Of a DNA stretch of 14,438 bases, positions 1 to 5,710 are shown one piece after another. Position numbers and translations under genes: made by a program. The stretch covers positions 1 through 14,438 of the forward strand of contig JAKAPY010000024.1 of NCBI GenBank assembly GCA_021811925.1, read 5' to 3'. Under the pieces are notes generated by a model, which did no database searches, was not told the origin of the DNA, and was given only the letters and a program-made list of their open reading frames with translations. The first letter of the stretch is position 1. The number at the start of each line of letters is the position of its first letter. The stretch comes from Thermoplasmata archaeon. Lineage in GTDB: Archaea > Thermoplasmatota > Thermoplasmata > Sysuiplasmatales > Sysuiplasmataceae.

Positions 1-212
1 ATATCCACCGTCTTGAGGCCTTCCGACTGGGACAGGGATCTGATGAGCGTTTCGGCTGTGGTGGAGGGCGAAGATATTTCTACAAAATCCTGTGTGGAAA
101 CTGGTTTGGTAATGCTCTTTAAATCTGTAATCTTTATCAAGGCCGAATGTGAGCTGCTGACGTCTCGTACCCAGCCCTCGGGCGGCTCGGCAATTATTGT
201 TACCTCTAGCAT
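1..212 (-). CDS. HTH-type transcriptional regulator, bacterio-opsin-activator-like N-terminus (partial)
   Basis: The minus strand carries an open frame from an ATG at 212 to the left edge: 70 complete codons, with the C-terminus outside the window. It begins MLEVTIIAEPPEGWVRDVS. This resembles the N-terminal sensor half of archaeal HTH_10 (bacterio-opsin activator type) regulators, which commonly start with a short beta strand, a 'P.GW..D.S' segment and a later segment ending in '...V.VD'. The DNA-binding domain would lie in the unseen part. The ATG is chosen because a TATA-like TTTAATAA (233-240) is centred about 25 bases upstream, as for a leaderless archaeal mRNA, and no ATG, GTG or TTG was seen in the codons read just upstream in this frame. 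The plus-strand frame over the same bases needs a TTG start and resembles nothing. The regulated genes cannot be named. Confidence 0.55.
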   Translation of the reverse strand, partial: MLEVTIIAEPPEGWVRDVSSSHSALIKITDLKSITKPVSTQDFVEISSPSTTAETLIRSLSQSEGLKTVD

Positions 213-557
213 GGTTAGACATTCCAGCCTGATTATTAAAAGTCGTATATTCTGGCATTTTGTTGAGGAGGGCACCAGCGCAGAATTTTCAGGTTACTAA
301 TCAAATGCATTCAGTCTTCCGTTCTTCCTTTTGGCTGGTCCGGAAATGGCAGGGGGCTGAATACGCATAGCTGTCAGTGCGGAAGCCTTCCCGCTCGTGC
401 AGTAACCCTGAATGCTCAAGCCTCTGTACCTCTGGCATTACACGACCTGCACAGTGCGTCACATCACTGGAACTGATGCCTCTCGTTTCCATTGACCTCT
501 TTTGCAGCCTCGCTGAATTGCCTCTCTGAATCTGTCAGATGGCCGATTGCAGCCTTC
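213..557. other. Stretch without a confident gene; possible small or broken frame
   Basis: No well-supported gene lies between the regulator and YjbQ. Two minus-strand possibilities exist. The first is a 37-codon frame from an ATG at 577, inside the end of yjbQ, to a TGA at 464-466. It reads MSLLSVEKAAIGHLTDSERQ and so on, with a plausible residue mix. The second is a frame at 301-492 of 63 codons with odd composition, whose neighbouring frame (ending NGRLNAFD near 302) also looks protein-like. The switching of plausible reading between frames fits a decayed gene, but no family could be recognised. Apart from the regulator's TATA box, no other structure was seen. Confidence 0.3.
233..240 (-). 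promoter_or_regulatory. TATA box for the HTH regulator
   Basis: TTTAATAA on the minus strand is centred about 25 bases before the ATG at 212. This spacing places the transcription start at or next to the start codon. Confidence 0.4.
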
Positions 558-577
558 TCAACCGACAACAACGACAT
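464..577 (-). CDS. Hypothetical 37-residue protein overlapping the yjbQ 3' end
   Basis: The frame opens with an ATG at 577-575, within the last codons of yjbQ in another frame, and ends at TGA 464-466. The protein is charged, with an amphipathic-looking stretch LTDSERQFSEAAKEV. An overlapping start could allow translational coupling to yjbQ. No Shine-Dalgarno is clear and no family is recognised. It may instead be the start of a gene broken by a frameshift, since other frames read plausibly further downstream. Low confidence. Confidence 0.2.
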   Translation of the reverse strand: MSLLSVEKAAIGHLTDSERQFSEAAKEVNGNERHQFQ

Positions 578-974
578 CCACTGTTCTGGTTCTGGACTTG
601 ACATCAAACTCAAGAAGGAAAATGCTCTGCCATTGCCCCATCAACAGTCTTGAGCCGGTCACGGGGAGCGTTATTCCCTGACCGGTCAGGGCGGCCTTCA
701 CATGACTCCTGCCGTTTTCGTCATGCCATGCTTCATTATGACGGTACTTTTTTTCAGAAGGAGCTATTTTGCGCAGGGCTTCCCTGATATCTTCCTTGAG
801 CCCGGACTCGTTCTCACACACAAGGATGGAGGAAGTTGTTGATCTCACGGAGACTGATGCAATGCCCTCAAGGATAGATGATTGCTCCACACATTGCAAT
901 ACGTCCTTCGTTACATCGACAAAGTCATCCTCACCACTCGTTCTGAACTCGAACGAATAGAACTTGCATACCAT
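558..974 (-). CDS. yjbQ: YjbQ/UPF0047 family protein (secondary thiamine-phosphate synthase type)
   Basis: A 138-residue protein, the usual length of the YjbQ/UPF0047 family. The C-terminal half carries the family core: YRHN at 77-80, then D-E-N-G-R-S-H (H91), the segment AALTGQGITLPV, then RLLMGQWQSIFLLEFD near 109-124 and a final run of valines. These His residues line a putative metal or ligand site in the family. The E. coli member can substitute weakly for thiamine-phosphate synthase when overproduced, hence the name; the real reaction is unsettled. No signal peptide or membrane segment is present, so it is expected in the cytosol. A weak TATA-like ATCTTAAG (998-1005) is centred about 27 bases before the ATG. 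It is transcribed divergently from corA. Confidence 0.85.
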   Translation of the reverse strand: MVCKFYSFEFRTSGEDDFVDVTKDVLQCVEQSSILEGIASVSVRSTTSSILVCENESGLKEDIREALRKIAPSEKKYRHNEAWHDENGRSHVKAALTGQGITLPVTGSRLLMGQWQSIFLLEFDVKSRTRTVDVVVVG

Positions 975-997
975 GAAATGTGATGCGGCAGCCGGCG

Positions 998-1005
998 CTT
1001 AAGAT
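998..1005 (-). promoter_or_regulatory. Weak TATA-like box for yjbQ
   Basis: ATCTTAAG on the minus strand is centred about 27 bases before the yjbQ ATG at 974, compatible with a leaderless transcript. The match to an archaeal TATA box is weak. Confidence 0.25.
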
Positions 1006-1069
1006 TTTGTTAGTGAACCGATCTCATGCAGTTGGCCTCTGGTCGCATTCGATGAATAACTATGAAAGC

Positions 1070-1077
1070 AATATTAT
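1070..1077 (+). promoter_or_regulatory. TATA box for corA
   Basis: AATATTAT is centred about 35 bases before the TTG start at 1109. This predicts a leader of roughly ten bases, which would include GTGA at 1099-1102 as a short ribosome-binding site. Confidence 0.35.
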
Positions 1078-1108
1078 CCAGTTATGCAATCTCAACCCGT
1101 GAAATATT

Positions 1109-2116
1109 TTGATTAACGTCTTCACAGTCCCTGTGGAAGGAAAGCACGCGGAATCCGCATTGCACAGTAACAGTATCCCGGAAGTCTTCCCGCAGGGTTC
1201 AGTTACCTGGATAGACATCGAGGGAACGGAGCAGGCGGATATGCAGTTGCTGAGGGAAAGACTGTCCCTGGACGAATTCTCCATTGAAGATGTAGTCGTC
1301 GGAAACCAGCGACCAAAGATAGAGGATTATGACCACTATAATTTCGGGGTAGTCCGTGTGCCATCCGACGTGGGTGCCGGCATTTCCTTCTCAGAGCTTT
1401 TCCTGTTCTTCTCCGAAGGCTGGATAGTCACCATACACAAGGCGCCGATGAAGATTGTGGATCTGGCAAAGGAAAGGGTAAAGGCGAGGGGCCTGTCCCT
1501 TTTCAAGATGAAACCCTCGACGGATCTGCTTTTCTACCTGCTGGTGGACTTTGCCGTCGATTCGTTCTACCCGGTGCTTGATGCCAAGGAAGATGAGATA
1601 GACAGCCTCGAAAGGCAGATAGAGACAACGGTGGAACAGAAGAGGGGAGACATCAACCGGATAAGATCCATCTCCAAGTCTTTCATGTCGCTAAAGGGGG
1701 ACCTGATGACGCTGAGGCGTGATGCTTCCACTATGAGGGATGTTCTCGGACAGATCATGCGTGGTGCAGTGCCTTTCATCCACGATCAGGTGCTAAGGAA
1801 TTTCAGAGACATTTACGATCATGCATTCCAGCTTATTGAAACGCTTGACACATACAGGGAAAGAGTGAATGAAGTCAGGGATCTGCACATTAGCATGATA
1901 ACCGCTTCCACCAACAATGTGGTCAAGGTTCTGACAATTGTGGTGACAATACTCACCCCCCTGTCGCTCATTGCAGGCATCTACGGGACAAACTTCACCC
2001 CTGGGTTTTTCACGCCGGGAACGGGTCTCTGGTATTCATTCTATGTGATGGTTGCAATAATGGTCGCAATAGCGGTCACAATGACATACTTCTTCAGGAG
2101 GGCAGGCTGGATCTGA
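1109..2116 (+). CDS. corA: CorA-family divalent cation transporter with GTN signature
   Basis: A 335-residue CorA-type channel for divalent cations (Mg2+, Co2+ or similar), working as a pentamer in the membrane. A large cytosolic domain (about 1-260) has the expected acidic N-terminal alpha/beta part and a long helix 155-260. It is followed by NNVVKVLTIVVTILTPLSLI and two membrane helices (about 271-291 and 307-328), ending in the short basic tail FFRRAGWI. The pore signature is Y-G-T-N-F at 292-296, where most family members have Y-G-M-N-F. The loop behind it (TPGFFTPGTG) lacks the usual acidic MPEL-like motif, so ion selectivity cannot be inferred. The start is unusual: an in-frame TGA at 1100-1102 leaves only TTG at 1109 (or ATT) ahead of a far-internal ATG. 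The RDD gene follows after 39 bases. Confidence 0.88.
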   Translation: MINVFTVPVEGKHAESALHSNSIPEVFPQGSVTWIDIEGTEQADMQLLRERLSLDEFSIEDVVVGNQRPKIEDYDHYNFGVVRVPSDVGAGISFSELFLFFSEGWIVTIHKAPMKIVDLAKERVKARGLSLFKMKPSTDLLFYLLVDFAVDSFYPVLDAKEDEIDSLERQIETTVEQKRGDINRIRSISKSFMSLKGDLMTLRRDASTMRDVLGQIMRGAVPFIHDQVLRNFRDIYDHAFQLIETLDTYRERVNEVRDLHISMITASTNNVVKVLTIVVTILTPLSLIAGIYGTNFTPGFFTPGTGLWYSFYVMVAIMVAIAVTMTYFFRRAGWI

Positions 2117-2143
2117 AATTGATAATGGTAGAAAGTGACAAAT

Positions 2144-2148
2144 AAGGA
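2144..2148 (+). promoter_or_regulatory. Shine-Dalgarno site deciding the RDD start
   Basis: AAGGA lies seven bases before the ATG at 2156. A second GGAG precedes a later in-frame ATG at 2177 by six bases, so that start is also possible. The GTG at 2135 has no comparable site. Confidence 0.4.
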
Positions 2149-2155
2149 CAGGAGA

Positions 2156-2716
2156 ATGCCGCTCTCGGAGCCGACCATGTCAATTCCACCAGCTGGCAAT
2201 AAGGAGAGCGGAGCGGGCGAAAGGGACCAGGCACAGGCAGCGAATAAGACACCCGAGGGTGCGAGTACAGGCAGGCTGTTGCAGCATGTTTCCCATCCGA
2301 TCGCCACGATCGGCCAGCGTTTCTGGGCACTGATTATTGATCTTGTGCTCGTGAGCGTCGTGACTTTCATAATCTGGGTCGTGCTGGGACTCATCACTTT
2401 TCGATTCGGCAGCCTTGAGGTTTATGAAGTGGGGACGCTCGTCCTGAGCATTCTCTATTTCATCCTTTTCGAATCAATGGATGGCCAGACGATCGGGAAG
2501 AAGATTTTGCACATAAGGGTCGTATCGGCAGAAACAATGAAGAAACCAGGACTGGAGGCGGTCATCATACGGAATGTGCTGAGGGTACTGGATGCATTTC
2601 CTCCGAATTTCTACATAATAGGATTCCTGTTTGCGATACTCAACGACAGGCGCCAGAGGGCTGGAGATATGCTCGCGAAGACGCTGGTGGTTCAGGAAGC
2701 TGAAAAGATTCTCTGA
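2156..2716 (+). CDS. RDD-family membrane protein
   Basis: About 186 residues. A polar, low-complexity N-terminal tail (1-48) is followed by an RDD domain. ATIGQRFWALIIDLVLV gives Arg55 and Asp62 at the start of membrane helix 1 (about 57-80). Helix 2 is about 89-107, ending in ESMDGQTIGKKILHIRVV, which is the usual 'DGQT.GK...IRVV' segment. Helix 3 is about 151-162, followed by NDRRQRAGDMLAKTLVV. This is the standard three-helix layout. The family function is poorly defined; some bacterial members have been linked to Na+/H+ exchange. The gene follows corA after 39 bases in the same direction and no clear separate promoter was seen, so co-transcription and a shared membrane-ion role are plausible. 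The start could also be GTG 2135 or ATG 2177. Confidence 0.8.
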   Translation: MPLSEPTMSIPPAGNKESGAGERDQAQAANKTPEGASTGRLLQHVSHPIATIGQRFWALIIDLVLVSVVTFIIWVVLGLITFRFGSLEVYEVGTLVLSILYFILFESMDGQTIGKKILHIRVVSAETMKKPGLEAVIIRNVLRVLDAFPPNFYIIGFLFAILNDRRQRAGDMLAKTLVVQEAEKIL

Positions 2717-2773
2717 GTTGCTCAGGTGCAACAGTACAACTGCATATTTCGGTGCAAAACAGAAAGACATTTG

Positions 2774-2892
2774 GTAACTACTCAGAATTCCGACAATCCA
2801 TTTTGAGTGATTCCTGTCCTGTCATCGCTTGCCGGGAACGATTACAGGACTGTAAGTGCTCAATTGACACCGCCATAATCGTGAGTAGTTAC
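2774..2892. repeat. 119-base segment bounded by perfect 11-base inverted repeats
   Basis: GTAACTACTCA at 2774-2784 and TGAGTAGTTAC at 2882-2892 are exact reverse complements enclosing about 97 bases. The layout is that of a miniature inverted-repeat element (MITE), or of the fused ends left by a large internal deletion. The eight bases outside each end (gacatttg and gttttttt) are not duplicates. Confidence 0.5.
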
Positions 2893-3184
2893 GTTTTTTT
2901 ATTGCCTCGCTGAGCATTTTGTTGGCAAGCTCCTTCTCAGCCGGGAGCTTCTTCAGCCTGGCATTCTCTCTCATGAGCTACCTGACACCAAGCTCCATCC
3001 TCCTTGCATAGGACCTGAGGCTGTCCACGCCGAACTTGTCGTAGTTCTCCTTCCACTTGTAATACATGGTCGGGTCTACCGAATACTTCCTGCACGTCTC
3101 AACGACTGCTCCCTTCTCCTGTATCTCCTTGATTATTGCGAGCTTCTCCTCTGCCTGCCATCTCCTTCTGTTCGGCACAGTCAC
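2891..3184 (-). pseudogene. IS3-like transposase OrfA, interrupted by an in-frame TAG
   Basis: Reading from a GTG at 3184, preceded by GGAGGGG as a ribosome-binding site, the frame gives PNRRRWQAEEKLAIIKEIQE, then CRKYSVDPTMYYKWKENYDK. This is the helix-turn-helix of the IS3/IS911 OrfA (Transposase_8) type. A TAG at 2980-2978 (codon 69) interrupts it. After the stop the same frame continues LMRENARLKKLPAEKELANK, the family's leucine-zipper tail, ending near 2891 at the internal inverted repeat. The intact length would be about 98 codons, which is normal. A single CAG-to-TAG change explains the break. No orfB follows, so the element cannot move on its own. Confidence 0.75.
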
Positions 3185-3293
3185 TGTTTCCCCTCCTGAC
3201 AACCCTTGATGGGATTCCTTGTCCTGAGTACTTTTCGTTCTTCCTTATTTACCAATCTTGTCCATGACATTAAGGGGCAGACCACCACCGATG

Positions 3294-3319
3294 CCGTTGG
3301 CAAAAAGTTTTGCAAACGG
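3294..3319. repeat. 12-base inverted repeat upstream of the glycosyltransferase
   Basis: CCGTTGGCAAAA and TTTTGCAAACGG are reverse complements at 11 of 12 positions, separated by AG. The repeat lies about 36 bases upstream of the TATA box of the glycosyltransferase gene. It could be an operator or a 3' hairpin. It could also be chance, because the same bases encode VGKKFCKR in a short plus-strand frame. Confidence 0.4.
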
Positions 3320-3354
3320 TGTGGAAGTGGGATTGTCTCAATTATAGAGAAATG

Positions 3355-3361
3355 AATATAT
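3355..3361 (+). promoter_or_regulatory. TATA box for the glycosyltransferase gene
   Basis: AATATAT is centred 28 bases before the ATG at 3386, giving a leaderless or nearly leaderless mRNA. The ATG at 3378 is out of frame. Confidence 0.45.
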
Positions 3362-3385
3362 GCCATTCTCTGCTACGATGAACAA

Positions 3386-4594
3386 ATGAAAATTCTCACA
3401 GTTTTCAATTCAATTCCCGACAATATCGATGATGTAATTTACAAAGGACTTGTGGCAAGGCATGTAGACGTAACGGAGTTGAACTACGTACCTACACATA
3501 ACGCCCGTATCGAAGATGGAAGACTCCATCTCTTTGACACCAAAGGTAATATCATAGCGAAAGAAGCTGACGATGGACTCATTCATTTTGACATGAAACA
3601 GGGAAAGCAAATCAGATGCCACAAATGGAATTGCACTACGGGTGAAAACTATCGTTTTGAACCGGGAGCATTGGATTATCTGGATTCTTATGATGCGATA
3701 CTTGTTGATGTGAAGACCGCAGCCATGTTGTCAAAGAACACGCTTATAGACGCAAGAGAGAGAATTTACATGCTTGACGGAACAGACGACTGGCTCATTA
3801 GGAAAATACACTCCAACAGCCAGATTTACTTCAAGAGAGAACTCATGAGTCGGAGGGTCCCCGATCTGGGCGAGGCAGTAACCTTGTATTTTGCAGACAG
3901 AAGACTTGACAGTGGCGCAAGTACCACAAGCCCTATGAAGGCAGCATCATTATGGACAAGAAGGGCTCTTGCAGCTTTTGGAGATACAGCCCGTGACAAG
4001 TCTTATGCGAATTTCAGAGGAAAGCTCCAGAAGACAGATGCCAAATTCAAATCGCTAAACCTAACAGTTGCATCCCACGGGTATGTTGGCAATTTGAACA
4101 ACGTGCGCAGGGAATATGATATAGTTTTCATCACATCGTCAATAATGAGGTCGAGAGTAAGGTTCGCAGAAAGGGTAGCAAGGTTCGCCAAAGAAGAGGG
4201 CCTTAATGCGTTTGTCAAAGTCACTGGACGCTTTTATGGCGAAGTCGCATGGAATGAATATGTAGAGAAGATACAAAGCAGCAAATTGGCAATTGCCTAC
4301 CCTGGCAGAGGCTTTGACACGATTCGTTACTGGGAGATACCATGCTATGGTTCGGCGCTTGTTTCGCCTGTACTGCCAATTGTAATAGATAACAATTTCA
4401 AAGATATGGAAGAGGCGATATTCTTTTCAAATTTCTCTGAATTCAGAAGAAAGGTGTTGCTTGCGCTTAGAGAAGGACTCTGGGAAGAAATTGCACAGAA
4501 AGGACATGAGAAATTCCTGAAATATCATAGCGAGACGTCCAGGGCGGAAGGTGTACTGGATAATATCTCAGTCAGGAGGAACACTCAACTTTAA
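3386..4594 (+). CDS. Glycosyltransferase, CgeB-like GT-B fold (probable)
   Basis: A 402-residue soluble protein without signal peptide or membrane helix. It resembles CgeB-like glycosyltransferases (Glyco_trans_1_2 type). An N-terminal Rossmann-like half contains YDAILVD (102-108) and YMLDGTDDWLIR (128-139), followed by YFKRE (148-152); this pattern recurs in these enzymes. The C-terminal half has REYDIVFI (242-249), KLAIAYPGRGFDTIRYWEIP (300-319) and YGSALVS (321-327), the expected sugar-nucleotide-binding region, then a helical tail that may include a Y..H segment (380-381). It would transfer a sugar to a surface polysaccharide, lipid or S-layer glycan; donor and acceptor are not visible. 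It stands alone between two IS remnants and looks more A+T-rich than the flanking genes, which suggests horizontal arrival. Confidence 0.6.
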   Translation: MKILTVFNSIPDNIDDVIYKGLVARHVDVTELNYVPTHNARIEDGRLHLFDTKGNIIAKEADDGLIHFDMKQGKQIRCHKWNCTTGENYRFEPGALDYLDSYDAILVDVKTAAMLSKNTLIDARERIYMLDGTDDWLIRKIHSNSQIYFKRELMSRRVPDLGEAVTLYFADRRLDSGASTTSPMKAASLWTRRALAAFGDTARDKSYANFRGKLQKTDAKFKSLNLTVASHGYVGNLNNVRREYDIVFITSSIMRSRVRFAERVARFAKEEGLNAFVKVTGRFYGEVAWNEYVEKIQSSKLAIAYPGRGFDTIRYWEIPCYGSALVSPVLPIVIDNNFKDMEEAIFFSNFSEFRRKVLLALREGLWEEIAQKGHEKFLKYHSETSRAEGVLDNISVRRNTQL

Positions 4595-4640
4595 TGCACA
4601 AGGAGTGTTCAGTCCGTTGGTAAATGAACTTAAAACAATT

Positions 4641-5083
4641 GTAACTATTCAGCTTTCTGGCACAGTCGCCTGAGGAAATTTCGCTATGAACCGGTCACCG
4701 ACGAGTGACCTGAGCACAATGTCGGTGAAGTTGGTTTTCCTTTTCAGTGATGGCCTGTAGATCGATAGAATGCGCTGCAGGGAGTCTGCACCCTCCCGTG
4801 TCCTACTGCCGCTGCTGTTCTATCAGATGATGCAAGCATCATGGGTGTGCTATCAAGCTTCCTTATCTTCTCAGTGAGCTTCTTTATCTCTCTTATCGTG
4901 TCCTTCAGATCTTTCTTGAGTTCGCTGTTCTCCCTCTCAAGCCTTTCAGTCTTCCTGAGCTGGCCGAGTATGCGTCTTCGCTGCTCCCTGTCAAGCGTCA
5001 ATGTTTCGTCATTTGATTCTAGGAGTCTGATTGAACGATTGTTCAACTTCTATCGTTCACAGTTATAATACGTTCCTAGTTAT
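4641..5083 (-). mobile_element. Internally deleted IS66-like insertion sequence
   Basis: The lower end is GTAACTATTCAG (4641-4652), beginning GTAA as is usual for IS66-family termini. The upper end is not clear: TAGTTA at 5077-5082 is the only partial match to the inverted terminus. Between them lie the first ~80 codons of a transposase joined out of frame to its last ~50 codons, so most of the catalytic region is missing. The element is non-autonomous. No target duplication was found. Confidence 0.55.
4649..5046 (-). pseudogene. IS66-like transposase, internal deletion with frame change
   Basis: From a TTG at 5046 the frame gives a coiled-coil N-terminus: LDREQRRRILGQLRKTERLE, then RENSELKKDLKDTIREIKKL, then TPMMLASSDRTAAA. 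The leucine-zipper-like start matches IS66-type TnpC proteins. After about 4805 the reading becomes meaningless in this frame. A second frame then reads TREGADSLQRILSIYRP, then KRKTNFTDIVLRSLVGDRFI, ending at a TGA (4651-4649) inside the terminal repeat. The first of these resembles the 'KGAE....L..L' part of IS66 C-termini. The zinc-finger and DDE catalytic domains are absent. The IS66 assignment is an inference from these ends. Confidence 0.6.
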
Positions 5084-5107
5084 ATATCTCTATACACCAT
5101 ATAAAAA
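5076..5107. promoter_or_regulatory. A+T-rich TATA-like cluster at the island boundary
   Basis: TAGTTATATATC (5077-5088) and ATATAAAAA (5099-5107) are strong TATA-like strings. On the minus strand they could serve the IS66-like remnant starting at 5046. On the plus strand the second could drive a transcript starting near 5130, but only a 42-codon frame (5107-5235) without recognisable features lies there. Confidence 0.3.
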
Positions 5108-5168
5108 TGTCTCGCAGGTACAGCCGTTTCACGCTCATTTGCCAGAAAGCTGAACTGCTACGACATTT

Positions 5169-5210
5169 GTTAAGAAATTCAATGTGCGGAACCACGAGGC
5201 ACCGCACATT
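5169..5210 (-). terminator. 3' hairpin of the zinc ferredoxin gene
   Basis: AATGTGCGG (5181-5189) and CCGCACATT (5202-5210) form a perfect nine-base stem with a 12-base loop. The stem starts 12 bases after the ferredoxin stop. On the minus strand it is followed by GAATTTCTTAAC, a T-rich run. Archaeal termination mainly needs T-runs, so the hairpin may instead protect the mRNA 3' end. Confidence 0.5.
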
Positions 5211-5221
5211 CGACCTGTGGT

Positions 5222-5662
5222 TCACCCTTCGGTAATCTTGATGGCACTAGTCGGGCAGACAGGCACACAAGCCATGCAGAAAACGCAGTCTTTCTCCCTG
5301 ACAGGATCGCACTTGTCGGTCCTGTATTTAGCCCACGTGTCAGCATCCTTTGCCTTGTCGACCTTCTTGTCGTTACCGACACCCATCTGTCCCGGGTTGA
5401 GATGCCATTCGTAGAGTGTCACAGGGCATACGTCCATGCATTCACCGTCGGCTATGCACGTTTCCCAGTCCACCGCAACGGCGGTGCCGTGTATGCCTAA
5501 TTTAGTGGGATACGCCTTGCCTTCTGCATCCTGCCTCTGCTTTCCCTCGGCACGGACATCATGGTCGTTGTGCTGGCCAGTCACAGGATAATTCGCGGTG
5601 TCGTTCAGGAAGTTTTCATCAATTGGCTTCGGCTTGTAATCAAGGGTTTCGAGTTCTACCAT
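5222..5662 (-). CDS. zfx: Zinc-containing ferredoxin
   Basis: A 146-residue archaeal zinc ferredoxin, the soluble electron carrier for 2-oxoacid:ferredoxin oxidoreductases in thermoacidophiles. The N-terminal extension supplies His31 and His34 (GQHNDHDV) and His58. These, with Asp119 in CDPV, match the three His and one Asp that bind Zn in the Sulfolobus protein. Cluster I has C69-IAD-GEC75-MDVC79-P; Asp72 stands where a fourth Cys would be, as in family members with a [3Fe-4S] cluster I. Cluster II is C126-VFC129-MAC132-VPVC136-P, a [4Fe-4S] motif. A charged insertion (about 90-117, NPGQMGVGNDKKVDKAKDAD) separates the clusters and appears longer than in Sulfolobus. It is a single gene with its own promoter, Shine-Dalgarno site and hairpin. 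Confidence 0.95.
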   Translation of the reverse strand: MVELETLDYKPKPIDENFLNDTANYPVTGQHNDHDVRAEGKQRQDAEGKAYPTKLGIHGTAVAVDWETCIADGECMDVCPVTLYEWHLNPGQMGVGNDKKVDKAKDADTWAKYRTDKCDPVREKDCVFCMACVPVCPTSAIKITEG

Positions 5663-5667
5663 TTAAA

Positions 5668-5672
5668 CACCT
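5668..5672 (-). promoter_or_regulatory. Shine-Dalgarno site of the ferredoxin gene
   Basis: AGGTG lies five bases before the ATG at 5662 on the minus strand. This supports the start and shows that this mRNA has a leader, unlike several neighbours. Confidence 0.55.
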
Positions 5673-5700
5673 TTACGGTTTTCAAGTAGAACGACTTGTG

Positions 5701-5710
5701 ATATTAATAT
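5701..5710 (-). promoter_or_regulatory. TATA box of the ferredoxin gene
   Basis: ATATTAATAT, a strong palindromic TATA-like string, is centred about 44 bases before the ATG. A start of transcription near 5680 would give a leader of about 18 bases that includes the AGGTG site. Confidence 0.5.

Larger units (their letters stand above)
2774..3235 (-). mobile_element. Decayed insertion sequence with IS3-like orfA remnant
   Basis: The region holds a broken IS3-type orfA (2891-3184) and lacks orfB. The lower end is GTAACTACTCAG (2774-2785). The upper end may be CTGAGTACTTTT (3224-3235), which matches the reverse complement of the lower end at 9 of 12 bases. A perfect 11-base inverted copy, TGAGTAGTTAC, also sits internally at 2882-2892, directly after orfA. 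The frame before the lower end reads ...TQNGLSEF and stops at a TGA inside the terminal repeat. It could be the tail of a lost transposase. Element limits are inferred; no target duplication was found. Confidence 0.55.

Noticed and set aside
13..300. Plus-strand frame of 95 codons over the left edge
   Set aside because: It needs a TTG start and resembles no family, while the minus strand has a regulator-like N-terminus with a TATA box at the right distance.
301..492. Minus-strand frame of 63 codons
   Set aside because: Its composition is odd, it has no ribosome-binding site, and another frame over the same bases looks equally plausible. It is at most part of a decayed gene.
2717..2732. GTTGC/GCAAC hairpin after the RDD gene as a terminator
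   Set aside because: The stem is only five bases and has no T-run.
2978..2980. TAG read as pyrrolysine in OrfA
   Set aside because: No pyl genes are visible, the element lacks orfB, and simple mutation of CAG explains the stop.
5031..5046. Palindrome TTGAAC-GATT-GTTCAA as an operator
   Set aside because: It lies inside the first codons of the transposase remnant and is short enough to be chance.
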